A stretch of DNA of 62,000 bases, from NCBI GenBank assembly GCA_032718475.1, contig JAUCBJ010000548.1, forward strand, positions 1-62,000, in the 5' to 3' direction. Below, in pieces: positions 1 through 10,524 of the stretch. Position numbers and translations under genes: made by a program. The DNA is from Nemertoderma westbladi. Taxonomy: Eukaryota; Xenacoelomorpha; Nemertodermatida; Nemertodermatidae. The notes beneath the pieces were generated by a model. The model was not told the origin of the DNA and did no database searches. It saw only the letters and a list, made by a program, of their open reading frames with translations. Numbering within the stretch: position 1 is the stretch's first letter; each line of letters begins with the position of its first letter.

Positions 1-1
1 A

Positions 2-721
2 TGTATTGGGTGCATTCAGCATATAGCTGGAAGGCAGGACCTCCGACAAATTAAAGGGATTGGGTGGGTTATGCCCTATCTCTCTGCTATGTGTGGGGTG
101 TGTATGCTTGGGCTTTCAGGGGTTCCGATGGTTTTTATTTGGTGAAGAAAGCATCTAATTATAGACGCAATTAGACATTTTCTTTTTTTTAGTGCTTTTT
201 TTTATATGCTCTTTTTTTTTTCTTGTTTTTTCTCTGTATTTTATTGCTTTAAGGCATTTTTTTTTATTTTTTACCCGACTGTAGGTGGGGTAAATAAATT
301 TGTGGCCACAGGTCAGTTTTTTTATACTAGGGTAGTGTCTTGGGGGTTCCTACTAATTTTTTTTTGTTGTTATTTTACAAGAGTTGCATATTTTAATCAT
401 TTTTTTTTTATTGGGGGAGCTAATTGAGAGCTTTCAACTTTTAGCTGAGTTTGGGGAGCAGCCATGCTAATTTGGTTTTTTTTTATATTTGAGATTTTTT
501 TTTTTGGAGTTCATGGCGCCTCTGGGTGGGTGTTTAGGTTTTTTTATAAAGCTCTCGTTTGGGTTGGGAATATTGAAATTTTTTGATTTTATTTTTTCAA
601 GTATTTTTTTTGAGTTTTTAAGTTTAGCGAGGTATTCGGCTCACAAAAATTTGTTTATTTTAGGGTCAGGTTTTTTATGGTTATGGTTTTTTTTACAGTC
701 GGGATGGTGTTTCTTTATTAG
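2..721 (+). pseudogene. ND5: Mitochondrial ND5 C-terminal part, nuclear insertion (NUMT)
   Basis: One frame (codons starting at 2) stays open to a TAG at 719-721 when TGA is read as Trp and ATA as Met. The early part has the conserved ND5 core: a QDLR-like element, a GIGWVMP segment and LGLSGVPM, followed by a KHLIMDAI-like stretch. The rest is a hydrophobic, Phe-rich C-terminal region as in ND5. In its own compartment the protein is a complex I membrane subunit. It would not be translated correctly from nuclear DNA because of its TGA codons. AGA/AGG occur at several sites where Arg is not expected, while conserved Arg positions use CGN. The strand is extremely T-rich. The 5' part lies outside the window. 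No frameshift is seen, so the transfer is recent, or this is an assembly join. Confidence 0.85.
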
Positions 722-752
722 AGACTGGGTTACATTGTAGGGTATAAAAAAA

Positions 753-1110
753 ATATTTTTTTGAAAATATACGTTTATTTCTTCTTTTTCTAAGGGACTT
801 GTTGTAAGTTATTTTACCCCATCTAGAGTGTCGTATATGTGAAATTACGGGGTCTCTCTTGGGTTTATTTTTATGGTGCAGTTTGCAACTGGAGTGTTTC
901 TATCTTGTCATTATGCGAGAAGTGATATTCTAGCGTTTAGTTCGGTTGTGTATATTTCACGAGATGTAAATTTTGGATGAATTCTACGGGATATTCACTC
1001 TAATGGGGCTTCTTTTTTTTTTTTTTGTATGTATGTTCATATAATACGCGGTCTGTATTTTGGTTCTTTTTTCAACATTTTTGTTTGGTACATTGGAATT
1101 CTTTTTTTTT
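753..1110 (+). pseudogene. CYTB: Mitochondrial cytochrome b N-terminal part, nuclear insertion
   Basis: With the mitochondrial code this frame gives about 119 residues clearly matching the N-terminus of cytochrome b: a WNYG segment, FLSCHYA, AFSSVVYISRDVNFGW, then IHSNGAS and RGLYFGSFF. The first heme-ligand histidine and the RDVN(F/Y)GW signature are present. The start is an ATA at 753 (or 744), only 31 bp after the ND5 stop, with no tRNA gene between them. The reading ends abruptly in a run of T at 1,102-1,111, where LINE sequence begins. Cytochrome b is the central complex III subunit; this copy is truncated and not functional here. Confidence 0.9.
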
Positions 1111-2178
1111 TGAAAGGTCCATAGCTTCCCCTTACTCTTTTCGAATGTGTTGTTTGTTGGTATCAATTCACATTCTTCCATTAGGTCTACAAGTAAGTAC
1201 CCATTTCTGTTAGAACTGGTGTTATAGGTGTAACCCTTGATGTCTTCTGGGCCAATTTGCGCATTCAGATCACCAGCAATGACTTTAACATTGTGTTTCG
1301 GGATGTCCTTAATAAGTCCAGTCAGTTCTTCATAAAACTTGACTGCTTGTTCTGGCTCTGATGCATTGGTAGCAACATATAACTGTTGTCTTGGGATTCC
1401 CATCAAATGTTGCGATCATAACCCTGGAATTTATAAATTCGATGTTGCAAATGGGCTTAGCAGAATTCCTACTCCACCAATTGATGCATTGGCCGAGTTT
1501 CTTACTGCTGAGCTTGTTACTAACGTCCAATCATTTCCAATGTCATTGTACTTCATGGCAATGTCTTCATGACAAATCCGATGTTCTTGGATGCAGATGA
1601 TGTTGATGTTATATTCCATTGCCAGAGCGACCATGTCACCCTGTTTGCTCTGTGCTTTCAGCGTGCGTGCGTTCATTGTAGCAATCTTTAGTGTCTTTTT
1701 ACATTTCAACAGGTTGGTTCTTCTTTCTTCTCTGTCTTCTGTTCCAGTAGCCAATTTATCGACCCCAGCCTGGTGTACCACTGAGGGACGCGGTCCTTGT
1801 TGACCCGGGCGACGACCGAGCCGGTATTTCTCCTGGAGGGTTCACATACTCATATCTTTCAGTTGCGGGAGTAAACCGCTTGTGGTCGCAACTCCTACAA
1901 GCGTCTACGCAGTAGGTCGCCGTTGGTTGATTACCTTCCGCCGACCTTGTCAGCATTTCTAGCCGTTGGTTGATTACCTTCCGCCTATCCATGGCCTACA
2001 GCCCTGCTGCCGACTGTAGGGGTCGATTTGTTACACCCTGAACCAAGTGTGCCTCCTGGGTTAGGTTACCTAACACTGGTAGAGGAGCATCCAGTATAGA
2101 CAGGGTGGGGCTTGTATCATCTCTAATGCAGATGCGTGTCAAGCCTTTGCCTTCAATGGTGCCCTAGGCGCTATAGCC
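1111..2178 (-). mobile_element. RTE-like LINE, 5' end with endonuclease domain (broken)
   Basis: On the minus strand three overlapping frames together give an apurinic-type endonuclease domain of a non-LTR retrotransposon. A TMNARTL start and an ICIQEHR motif lie at about 1,715-1,590. A GGVGILLSP segment follows at about 1,455. Near 1,290-1,270 there is a VIAGDLNAQIG motif, and the end reads GKLWTF. The frame changes at about 1,440 and 1,390, so the copy is dead. Sequence from 1,800 to 2,178 is the likely 5' UTR and includes a 28-bp direct duplication (1,914-1,990). The reverse transcriptase part is missing because the copy ends at the mitochondrial junction. Clade assignment is by resemblance only. 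Confidence 0.75.
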
Positions 2179-3637
2179 CTCAATTTTTTTCAAACTTTAT
2201 TTTAAATTAATTAATTGTATTACTTTTACTTTATACATTGATTTCTATTTTTAGATTAATTAGTTTTTATATTACCAATGAGATCACTATGACATAATGT
2301 CTATATTTATCTTTATAATGTCTATGGTATACGGCTCCCAACTGGCAACTAATTACTCTATCGCATCCCACGTGCAACATTTCAGTGAGGCAACTATAAA
2401 CTACGCTCATCGGCGGGCCCCCTCCTCTGCCGTCGTTATTCATTAAGTAGATATGACACGGTCTCTACTGTATTGAATCTACACGTATACCCCCATGGCA
2501 AATATATATCAGCGGCCCCCTCCGCTAGCAGCCCCTTTGATGACTCACTAATAATCCCAGTGCGGCCTTGACTACACCAAATCCGTATATCGCCCGAGGC
2601 TAATGTTCCAATGGCCCTCCTTTGTTCTCACTATAGCCGGCATCACTTGGGTCCTTTCCTATATCCAGGCATCCCGTATCATAACAATGAAGCGCCTCTA
2701 AACACGCATTCCTCCCTACTAATCCCATTCCTATGCAACGGACCTATTTACTAAAACGCTCTCTCCGAGAAGGCATCTCTCTCCCGCAGCAAACACACCT
2801 TAATCTATTTCACCCCCCAGGAAAAGGTTATCTCAACAAACTATTAAAGAGAAAATTATCGCAGCCATTAATAGTATCGGACCCTAAAAGGGATAAACCA
2901 AACGTTATTTTCGGAGACCAGCAACCCTATTAATATAAACAGTCTCTATTTAATAAAAACTGTTCTGAGTAGTATATATTACTAGCCCCCCACATCAAAG
3001 TCACCCATAGCCCATCATTACCATCCATTTCTACTCCTTCCTCCAATCAGAAGCCACCATTTCAACCATTAGCAGTGGTCGTTATTATTTCAACCAATCA
3101 GATGTCAGCATTTCAACCGTAACCATGGTAACTTCTTATGTTCCCGCATCTTCCGTTAGAGGTGTTATTAGTCACCCAACGCTACTCCTTCCTCCAATCA
3201 TAAGCCTTTGCCTTACAGACGCTAGGGGTGTCTACAGGTAACTTCTACTATTTTTCAAATCGCATTTTTTCAGCAACCAGTATTTTCATATTCACCAACC
3301 TTTATTTTACAGACGCTAGAGGTGTCTACAGGTAACTTTTACTATTTTTCATTTCGCTATTTTTCACCAGTAACTAAATTTAATTTTGCAATTTTTCAGA
3401 TAACAAAATATTCAACCGGATTCGAACTCGGGACCGTTATAACTCCCCACAATTCACCAATCACTCTTCCATCCAACCTCGAGAGAAAAAGGCGATAAAT
3501 ATCTGACTTATACCGTAGCCTGACCTATTTTGCTTCATTTACTGTTATTATTTACTTTCTATTGGTTACATGTGACACGTGTTCTTAGTTGATTGGTTGT
3601 ATATATATATATAAAATGATCTATATATATATATGAA
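2179..3637. other. Intergenic, no gene recognised
   Basis: No convincing coding region is seen. A 66-codon open frame at 2,733-2,933 matches nothing I know. Two direct copies of a segment of about 45 bp (around 3,216-3,262 and 3,311-3,355), sharing GACGCTAG(G/A)GGTGTCTAC, lie close together. A run of TA dinucleotides (3,598-3,636) directly precedes the Gypsy element. Confidence 0.5.
3410..3500 (-). repeat. Possible tRNA-derived SINE head
   Basis: On the minus strand the sequence GAGTTCGAATCC (about 3,416-3,430) is a close match to a tRNA-type B box. A plausible but weaker A box lies about 50 bp upstream. No cloverleaf with a paired acceptor stem could be drawn, so this is at most a degenerate SINE. 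Confidence 0.3.
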
Positions 3638-3640
3638 TCA

Positions 3641-3823
3641 TGTGGCAACCCGCATACATAACACATGTAATATACAGTCCCGAAACTTTGTTATTACGGT
3701 TACCTAGCAACCCTAGAGATTTTAGCCTAGGCCCACCTACATAATGGTACAACAGGACTGCAGTATGCCATCAGCGAACTTGAATCCGACTTGAATCCGA
3801 GTTTTTCATACGTTTTTATTTCG
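3641..3823 (+). repeat. 5' LTR of the Gypsy element
   Basis: Begins TGTGGCAACC and shares its whole length with 7,745-7,923. Its right end is set by where the two copies stop matching (after TTTATTTCG). Compared with the 3' copy it has substitutions around 3,702-3,730 and a different short duplication near 3,775-3,800. No primer-binding site was recognised in the sequence that follows. Confidence 0.8.
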
Positions 3824-3891
3824 CAACACGCAGACACGATTGACGATCCTGCAAGCAAACTGGAACTGCCACCGAAACTGTGTTGACGACA

Positions 3892-4596
3892 ATGGCCGAA
3901 GCGACCGCCAACGCCGTTTCTATTAAACTGCCTCCATTCTGGACCACCCAACCCGAGGTGTGGTTCGCCCAGGCGGAGGCGCAGTTCCACATTCGTAGCA
4001 TCACCGAGGACACTACAAAATATTATTACGTGGTGGGGGCCCTCGACCAGGAGACAGCCGCTCGCCTCCTAAAACTCATCCGGAACCCTCCCGCTACTGA
4101 GAAGTACCTCAAACTCAAGGGCCAACTTCTCAAAGCCTTCGGGCTCTCCCGACGCGAGCGCGCAGCCCGACTCTGGGACCTCGACGGCCTCGGTGACCGG
4201 CGCCCCTCGCAACTCCTCGGAGAAATGCAGGCGCTCCTCGGCGACGACAACGCGGGACTCCTCTTCGAGGAGGCCTTCCTCCGGCAGATGCCCGCCGCAA
4301 TCCGCCTCCAACTCGCGGAGGAGGACTTCCGCGACCTCGACAGGGTTGCGGACCGGGCCGACGCGCTGTGGGAGGCCTCCCGGCAGACCTCACTCGCGGC
4401 CCACGCCGTCAGGAAACCGACGCCGGTCCCGCCGCAGCGAACCGGCAAGAACTCCTCGTCGGCGTCGACTCCCGCCCCGCGGGCCCCGAACTCGAACCCG
4501 GACTGGTGCTATTATCACCAGACGTTCGGCCCCACAGCCAGGAAGTGCCGCCCGCCCTGCAGTTACCAGGGAAACGCCCCGGCCGGCCGTTTGTAG
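3892..4596 (+). CDS. gag: Gypsy gag polyprotein
   Basis: About 234 residues starting MAEATAN at the first ATG. The frame is open further upstream only without an ATG. This is the structural capsid/nucleocapsid protein of the retrotransposon. The N-terminal half has the typical pattern of this clade: LPPFW, then a WFAQAEAQF segment, and a YYYVVGALD motif near residue 45. The C-terminal end carries a C-x2-H-x9-C-x3-C zinc finger (CYYH ... RKCRPPC, nt about 4,507-4,560), the CHCC type of CsRn1 elements. The gene ends with TAG at 4,594-4,596, just after a frameshift signal that would let ribosomes continue into pol. A Pro/Ser-rich linker precedes the finger. No internal stop or shift. Confidence 0.9.
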   Translation: MAEATANAVSIKLPPFWTTQPEVWFAQAEAQFHIRSITEDTTKYYYVVGALDQETAARLLKLIRNPPATEKYLKLKGQLLKAFGLSRRERAARLWDLDGLGDRRPSQLLGEMQALLGDDNAGLLFEEAFLRQMPAAIRLQLAEEDFRDLDRVADRADALWEASRQTSLAAHAVRKPTPVPPQRTGKNSSSASTPAPRAPNSNPDWCYYHQTFGPTARKCRPPCSYQGNAPAGRL

Positions 4597-4614
4597 CAGC
4601 TGCAACGGCCGGCC
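4569..4614 (+). promoter_or_regulatory. -1 programmed ribosomal frameshift signal (gag/pol)
   Basis: A canonical slippery heptamer G GGA AAC lies in the gag frame at 4,569-4,575. After a 5-nt spacer comes a perfect 11-bp stem: GGCCGGCCGTT at 4,581-4,591 pairs with AACGGCCGGCC at 4,604-4,614 across a 12-nt loop. The gag stop TAG lies inside the loop. Slipping back one base moves the ribosome exactly into the pol frame. Confidence 0.85.
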
Positions 4615-7600
4615 ACACCGACCTGCTGCTGTTTGCCTGGGACCGCGTTTCCGGGCAACGCTTCTTGGTCGACACCGGGGCGGAGGTGAGCGTTATTCCC
4701 GCGACGACTCGCGAGGAACGTTCGGGACAGAGCGGGCCGCCCCTCCTCGCCGCCAACAAAACGTACATTCGAACGTACGGCGACCGCTCCGTCAAACTCG
4801 ACTTCCACTCCCGCCGGTTCCAGTGGAAGTTTATCGCGGCCGACGTCGCCCAGCCTCTCCTCGGTGCCGACTTCCTCCGAGCGAACAACATGTTGGTCGA
4901 CCTGAGAGGCCGCCGTCTGGTCGACGCCGAGACGTTGACCTCGATCCCGTGCGGGCGGACTACGGGCCACGCCCCCCACCTCGGTTCGGTCACCGCCTCG
5001 GACGACGAGTTCGCTCGGCTCCTCGCCGAGTTCCCCGATATTACGATCCCTCGGTTCTCCGACCCCACCGCGAAACACGGGGTCGAACATTACATCCCCA
5101 CCGAGGGACCCCCGGTCTACTCCCGCGCCCGTCGTCTGCCTCCAGACAAACTCGAGATCGCGCGGGACGAGTTCCGGAAGATGGAGGAGATGGGGATCAT
5201 CCGCCGGTCCAACAGTCCCTGGGCGTCGCCCCTCCACATGGCCCCTAAACCCTCGGGTGGATGGCGGCCGTGTGGCGACTACCGACGCCTCAACGACGCC
5301 ACGACTCCGGACCGGTACCCCATCCCCCATATCCAGGACTTCTCCTCCAGACTGGCTGGGGCGAAGATCTTTTCTAAGATCGATCTGGTGCGCGGCTACC
5401 ACCAGATCCCCGTAACCGAGGCCGACATCGCCAAGACCGCGGTTATAACCCCGTTCGGCCTGTTTGAATTCCTTCGAATGCCGTTCGGGCTGAAGAACGC
5501 GGCCCAGGCCTTCCAGAGACTGATGGACACGGTGTGCCAGGGACTCGACTTCCTCTTCGTCTACCTAGACGACGTCCTCGTCGCGAGTCGGTCCCCCAAG
5601 GAACACCGTGACCACCTCCGTCAGCTCTTCACGCGCCTCCAAGAACACGGCCTCGTGATCAACCTCGCCAAGTGCGAGTTCGGTCGGTCGACCATCGACT
5701 TCCTCGGCCACCGAATCTCGGCCCACGGCGCCGTCCCGCTCCCCGACAAGGTCGCCGCCATCCGGGAGTTCACCCAACCGACCACCGTCAAGGGCCTGCA
5801 GGAGTTCGTGGGGATGGTGAACTTCTATCATCGGTTCGTCCCCGCGGCCGCCGCCATCATGCGGCCCCTCTACGCGGCCCTTGCCGGTAAACCCAAGTCC
5901 CTCGACTGGACCCCCGACATGGCGGCGGCGTTCCGGAACGCCAAGGAAGCCCTCGCCAACGCCACGATGCTCGCCCACCCCAACGCCAACGCACCGACGG
6001 CGCTCACCGTGGACGCATCCGGCACGGCGGTGGGCGCCGTTCTAGAACAGCTCGTCGGCGACTCGTGGCGCCCCCTGGCGTTCTTCAGCCGCCAACTTCG
6101 ACCCCCGGAGGTGAAGTACAGCGCGTTCGACCGGGAACTCCTCGCGCTGTACCTCGCTGTTCGCCACTTCCGGTACTACCTGGAGGGCCGCGTATTCACC
6201 GCCTACACAGACCACAAACCCCTGACGTTCGCATTCGCCAAGATCAGCGACCCGTGGTCGAATCGGCAACAACGACACATCGCCTACATTTCCGAGTTTA
6301 CCACGGCGATCAAACACGTCGCCGGCAAAGACAACTGTGTGGCGGATGCGCTCTCCAGGACTACCGTCAGCGCGGTTCGAACCCTCCTCCCCGGCCTCGA
6401 CTACACGGCTATGGCGGCTGCCCAACTCGCCGACCCCGAGCTGCCAACCTACCGCTCCGCCGTGTCCGGCCTCCAACTGGAAGACGTCCCGCTCGGCCCC
6501 GCCAACGCCACTCTACTTTGCGACGTTTCTCTCGGACACCCGCGCCCCGTCGTCCCCGTCGCCTGGCGACGGCGCGTTTTCGACGCCCTACACGGCCTGT
6601 CTCACCCCGGCGCTCGTACCACCAAGAAACTCGTCGCCGACAGGTTCGTGTGGCACGGCCTCCGCAAAGAGGTGGGCGAGTGGGCGAAGACCTGCGTCCC
6701 TTGCCAGTCTTCCAAGGTGCAACGCCACGTCCGCGCGCCCCTCGGCACCTTCGCCAACCCCCACCGCCGGTTCGACCACATCCACGTGGATCTGGTCGGC
6801 CCTCTACCACCATCGCGCGGGTTCACTCACCTGCTAACGATGGTAGACCGGTTCACTCGGTGGCCAGAGGCCGTGCCTCTCAACCAGACCTCCACCGAGA
6901 CTTGCGCCCGGGCTCTCATCTCCAACTGGATATCTCGGTTCGGCGTCCCCGCGGATCTCTCCTCCGACCGCGGTTCGCAGTTTACCTCCCAGCTCTGGTC
7001 CGCCGTCAACCAGCTGCTGGGCACCCAACTGCACCGCACCACGGCCTACCACCCGCAGGCGAACGGACTGGTGGAACGTTTCCACCGCCACCTAAAGTCC
7101 GCCCTGCGGGCCTCGCTCACCGGCCCCGATTGGGTCGACGAGTTGCCGTGGGTCCTCCTCGGAATCCGGACCGCTCCCAAGGACGACTTGGGGACCTCCT
7201 CCGCCGAGCTGGTCTACGGTGCCCCCCTCACCGTCCCGGGCGAGTTCCTTCCGCCGGCTACGGGCGCCCAGCACTCGCCGTCTACGATCCTCCCCCAACT
7301 CCGGGATACGGTCGGGCGGTTCGCTCCGGTACCGACGTCACGCCACGGATTGACTCCGTCGTCGGTTCCACCGGACCTCCACGACGCTACCTACGTTTTC
7401 GTCCGGCGCGACGCCCACCGGACGCCATTCGAACGCCCCTACGAGGGGCCTTACAAGGTCCTCACCCCCGGACCCAAAACATTTAAGATCGAGATGGGCG
7501 GTCGAACTGAAACGATTTCAGTCGACCGACTCAAACCGGCCCATCTCGATTTTGCCGAGCCGGTCGTCCTCGGCCAACCGCGGCGCCGAGGTCGACCCCC

Positions 7601-7718
7601 GAACGCACCTCCGGTACCTCCTACACCGCCGGTACTAACGCAAAGACCACCAACCCCAGCCCAACCGCCCGTACAAACTCGATCGGGCCGGACGGTCCGT
7701 CCACCCGAATATCTATAA
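4575..7718 (+). CDS. pol: Gypsy pol: protease, RT, RNase H, integrase
   Basis: The pol frame is -1 relative to gag and is entered at the slippery site; the same frame is open upstream to about 4,368 as a shadow. Domains in order: aspartic protease with [10 protein letters not shown] (nt about 4,671); reverse transcriptase with [15 protein letters not shown] and the YLDD catalytic motif (nt about 5,563); RNase H starting at LTVDASG (nt about 6,004); integrase zinc domain ending CVPCQ (nt about 6,694); integrase core with the DDE residues in [16 protein letters not shown] and [10 protein letters not shown] (6,780-7,090); and a C-terminal segment YEGPYKVL ... [10 protein letters not shown] typical of Gypsy integrases. 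A Pro-rich tail ends at TAA-type stop near 7,718. No stop or shift interrupts it, so the enzyme set looks complete. It would copy the element's RNA into DNA in cytoplasmic particles and integrate it. Confidence 0.92.
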   Translation, partial: RPGRPFVAAATAGHTDLLLFAWDRVSGQRFLVDTGAEVSVIPATTREERSGQSGPPLLAANKTYIRTYGDRSVKLDFHSRRFQWKFIAADVAQPLLGADFLRANNMLVDLRGRRLVDAETLTSIPCGRTTGHAPHLGSVTASDDEFARLLAEFPDITIPRFSDPTAKHGVEHYIPTEGPPVYSRARRLPPDKLEIARDEFRKMEEMGIIRRSNSPWASPLHMAPKPSGGWRPCGDYRRLNDATTPDRYPIPHIQDFSSRLAGAKIFSKIDLVRGYHQIPVTEADIAKTAVITPFGLFEFLRMPFGLKNAAQAFQRLMDTVCQGLDFLFVYLDDVLVASRSPKEHRDHLRQLFTRLQEHGLVINLAKCEFGRSTIDFLGHRISAHGAVPLPDKVAAIREFTQPTTVKGLQEFVGMVNFYHRFVPAAAAIMRPLYAALAGKPKSLDWTPDMAAAFRNAKEALANATMLAHPNANAPTALTVDASGTAVGAVLEQLVGDSWRPLAFFSRQLRPPEVKYSAFDRELLALYLAVRHFRYYLEGRVFTAYTDHKPLTFAFAKISDPWSNRQQRHIAYISEFTTAIKHVAGKDNCVADALSRTTVSAVRTLLPGLDYTAMAAAQLADPELPTYRSAVSGLQLEDVPLGPANATLLCDVSLGHPRPVVPVAWRRRVFDALHGLSHPGARTTKKLVADRFVWHGLRKEVGEWAKTCVPCQSSKVQRHVRAPLGTFANPHRRFDHIHVDLVGPLPPSRGFTHLLTMVDRFTRWPEAVPLNQTSTETCARALISNWISRFGVPADLSSDRGSQFTSQLWSAVNQLLGTQLHRTTAYHPQANGLVERFHRHLKSALRASLTGPDWVDELPWVLLGIRTAPKDDLGTSSAELVYGAPLTVPGEFLPPATGAQHSPSTILPQLRDTVGRFAPVPTSRHGLTPSSVPPDLHDATYVFVRRDAHRTPFERPYEGPYKVLTPGPKTFKIEMGGRTETISVDRLKPAHLDFAEPVVLGQPRRRGRPPNAPPVPPTPPVLTQRPPTPAQPPVQTRSGRTVRPPEYL

Positions 7719-7727
7719 TACGTTTCG

Positions 7728-7744
7728 AGACTGGGGGGGGGTCA
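7728..7744 (+). other. Polypurine tract of the Gypsy element
   Basis: A run of nine G (7,733-7,741) lies directly before the 3' LTR, the expected place and composition for the plus-strand primer. Confidence 0.7.
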
Positions 7745-7923
7745 TGTGGCAACCCGCATACATAACACATGTAATATACAGTCCCGAAACTTTGTTATTA
7801 CGGTTGCCTAGCAACCCGAGAGATTGAGTCTAGGCCCACCTACATAATGGTACAACAGGACTGCAGTATGCCATCAGCGATCGCTCGAACTTGAATCCGA
7901 GATTTTCATACGTTTTTATTTCG
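7745..7923 (+). repeat. 3' LTR of the Gypsy element
   Basis: Matches 3,641-3,823 with scattered differences. It contains an extra GATCGCTCGAACTT-type segment near 7,879-7,892 where the 5' LTR has a short duplication instead. Ends after TTTATTTCG and abuts an older gypsy relic, so no target duplication is seen. Confidence 0.8.
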
Positions 7924-8110
7924 TGGCTAGACGCCATCTCCACACAGCCTCATTATTTTGAAATATGGATTTTTTATAAAGGATTTCTTAGACTTTATTT
8001 TGGTCGAGTCATTTTAATAACGGATAAGACGGCTATAATAGACATTCACAACAAACCAACGAAAGTCACGATAGATCTAGTGAAACCTGCTAATTTACTG
8101 TGTACTTGCT
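7924..8110 (+). pseudogene. Relic of a second Gypsy pol (C-terminal end)
   Basis: The translation around 7,960-8,090 ends with TDKTAIIDIHNKPTKVTIDL followed by VKPANLL. This matches the C-terminal end of Gypsy integrases, the place where the intact neighbour has [12 protein letters not shown]. It is AT-rich and clearly from another family. Only this end survives. Confidence 0.55.
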
Positions 8111-8211
8111 TATTGTGTATTCTACCCACCAGCAGATATCGAAACTGAAATCTACAAACAAAGACATGCAGAATCAACCAATTCGCATCCACCGTGTACA
8201 TGTAGAAATTC

Positions 8212-9104
8212 AGCAGTGCTAAAGTAAAATTGTTAGTAGAAATGAATATACAAATTGCGAATAGACAGGTTTTTGTCGACAATCCCGGATGACCCTGGCT
8301 GTCATGGATACACCGCCATTCGGTCTGGGCAGTCTAAACTCTCTCATTGAGATGATCCCAGCATGTCAACATCATAAATAAATTTATAACAAAATACATT
8401 TTTACCGCTTATATTTTTAGTAATTGTATAATTTGTTGAAAAATTTCATTCTTAATTTGTGTATTTAAGTGTCCATATTAATTGACATTCTTTAATATTT
8501 TCTTTAATGTTAATTAATATCCTTTGATATTTTTAAATCGTTTACATTGATTATTGTTAGGTATATTTGTGATTTTAGTCTCGTGCGCTCTTTGAGTTTT
8601 CCGTGGTCTAATTTCATAACCAAAAATTATTAAAATTACAATTACAATATTCCAACAAGACTGACTGACGATCTACGATTAATTCTAAAATAAAAAATAG
8701 TCATAAATTAAAAACTGAGAAAAACAAAGTTAGATTTAAACTGACAAATAATTTATTATTTAATAATAATATAATGTAATGTAAATAAAGTAACGTGTGT
8801 GATGTGGTGTGTTGTAGGTATATGAGCTGTGATGTGTTTGAAAGATGTAAGTACAGTATATGCATATACCAATATTGAGAAATACAGAATTAATTTTCCA
8901 CACTCAAATAATGTGTAGAACATAAATAAACTTCTTACAGTGGCAATAAAAAAAATTGTCTCCAGCAACGGTTAAGACAATTCATCTGATTGCTTCCATA
9001 TATTTTAGTAAAAAAATTACTGCTGGAAATTAACAAAAGGTACATGCAACAATGCAACATGCAACAACAAGCACATTAAAATTAAACTTACATCACCGGA
9101 ATCT
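8212..9104 (+). mobile_element. CR1/L2-like LINE tail, copy 1
   Basis: Matches 59,505-60,495 along most of its length, including the CCATGGATACACCGCCATTC-type coding remnant (about 8,303-8,325) and the AT-rich 3' UTR. Compared with the other copy it lacks about 80 bp of coding sequence near 8,240. No open reading frame remains. Confidence 0.65.
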
Positions 9105-9425
9105 CCATCATATAGCACTTCTTATGACCACTTTCATTTCAGTCACACCTCACATGTTTGCTGCAGACGATTATGTAAAGTTAGTTATTCAAGTACACTC
9201 AATGCAATTGTTAAATTGTTTTTTAAATATATTATTATACAACCAGAAATTTATGATTGAGCGGGAAATTCAAATTTTTTTATTCAGAATAATAATATTA
9301 TACAGGGTTTTACGGTAGGCCTAATACAGTAATAGTTTAGTGTGATGCACCCCATTGGACCTGTAATCTAGAAGTCTAGAACTGGTTTGCCAGCCCGTTG
9401 CCACCCAGACCAGCCCCGTCTCCAA
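9105..9425. other. Insert separating two repeat relics
   Basis: This stretch has no counterpart in the otherwise matching arrangement at 60.5 kb, where LINE tail and RT relic touch directly. It is AT-rich with a short open frame (9,052-9,318) that I do not recognise. Confidence 0.4.
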
Positions 9426-9429
9426 ACCC

Positions 9430-10519
9430 CAACCCACTCCAGGAGCGACGGCTACCCCGGAGGCAGAGGGAATTGGACTGGAGGAGTGCGAACTGCAGCC
9501 ACCGGCGAACACCCCCCAACACGCACGCGAGACCCCTCTCATGCATACTGCCCCGTCTCGACACAAGTGTCTCAGCAAGGTGGCATATAAGAATCTGGGC
9601 CTCGGTACACCAGACACCATCTGTGGTGCCGACAAGAGGGCTGAACGCCATCCTCCGGTCTTCGCAGCCGGTTTGGTAGTGCAGCTTCTTTAGCTAACTG
9701 AGTCCGTTCCACATGGACTCAGTGGAACGGTTGGCCGGAGCTTATGAGATGGTGTCTACATTTATTATCGCGATATCGAACGACGCCACTCTCATGGTTA
9801 GCCCAGACTCCCCGCGCAACCAAATCCACTCGCACTCCTAACATCACATCCTTCTCTGTCCAAATAACCCCGGGACAGGGTTACCTCCAACTCAATGCTC
9901 GATGCCCCGAATGTAGAGGCCAGTAGGTCGCCGAATACGCCGCGCACCTCATCGTGGCGTTTTACAATTAGGCCATCGGATTTGCAACTTGATGCAGGGG
10001 AGGTTGTGAATGGCCCCCCACTGCCCTCACATTTGGAAGGAAGGCCCGGCGGGACGAGGCAATACCAGAGGGCCAGATTATCCCTAAATTCCTCTGCAAT
10101 AAGGCCAGTTGCATTGCAGATACTGGGCTGGGCAGTCAACCAACCACCGGTTTTGTTCTGTACCACTCGTTCCACAGGTCTGCGTCGGCCTGCAAACTGG
10201 CGTTGTGGTCGGCTACATGGAGGGGTGGCATTGCCTGGATCGTATTTATTGTAACCGAAGTCCCCTCTAAGGAAGCGGAGCATGCTGGGTTCTGCTGCAT
10301 GGTGGGGTATCGCAGTCCAATACCTCCATGACGAGCCGGTAGAATAATAAATTCTTCATCAGCCCGATCCAGACAAGAACTACCAAAGAGTGCAGGTGTA
10401 AACATCCATAGTATCACTGTCCAGATGGGGGTGATTTCCTCTACATTGGTGGGGACAACTCGCAGGAGGTAATCCCATTATGCCCGTATACACCGGGACA
10501 GCCTGGTGTGTGCAGTCTG
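9430..10519 (-). pseudogene. Reverse transcriptase relic (minus strand), copy 1
   Basis: Minus-strand frames give pieces of the C-terminal part of a widespread animal retroelement RT. Read along the minus strand, they are: PALFGSSCLDRADEEF; an LPARHGGIGLR motif at about 10,350-10,320; a GGWLTAQPS segment; a zinc-like CEGSGGPF ... SCKSDGL ... RHDEVR module at about 10,010-9,940; and near the end FALLQSNSLCLRGSRRSW. Several frameshifts break it. The same relic recurs at 60,500-62,000. The exact clade is not certain. The right end is cut by the minisatellite at 10,525. Confidence 0.65.
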
Positions 10520-10524
10520 GTGGG

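Larger units (their letters stand above)
3638..7923 (+). mobile_element. Ty3/Gypsy LTR retrotransposon, CsRn1-type, coding-intact
   Basis: Two short direct repeats of about 180 bp flank gag and pol in the order protease, reverse transcriptase, RNase H, integrase, which is the Ty3/Gypsy order. The gag zinc finger is of CHCC rather than CCHC form, which is the mark of the CsRn1/Kabuki/Boudicca clade. Both genes are free of stops. The interior is strongly GC-rich while its surroundings are AT-rich. No target-site duplication was found: the 5' flank ends ATCA, and the 3' repeat runs into an older gypsy relic. The two LTRs differ at several positions and by small indels, so the copy is not brand new. 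Confidence 0.9.

Noticed and set aside
206-740. Two standard-code open frames near the left end
   Set aside because: They are parts or shadows of mitochondrial ND5, which reads correctly only with the mitochondrial code.
4409-5402. Long open frames on the minus strand across the Gypsy gag-pol region
   Set aside because: Shadow frames of GC-rich coding DNA; the plus-strand protease and RT motifs explain the region.
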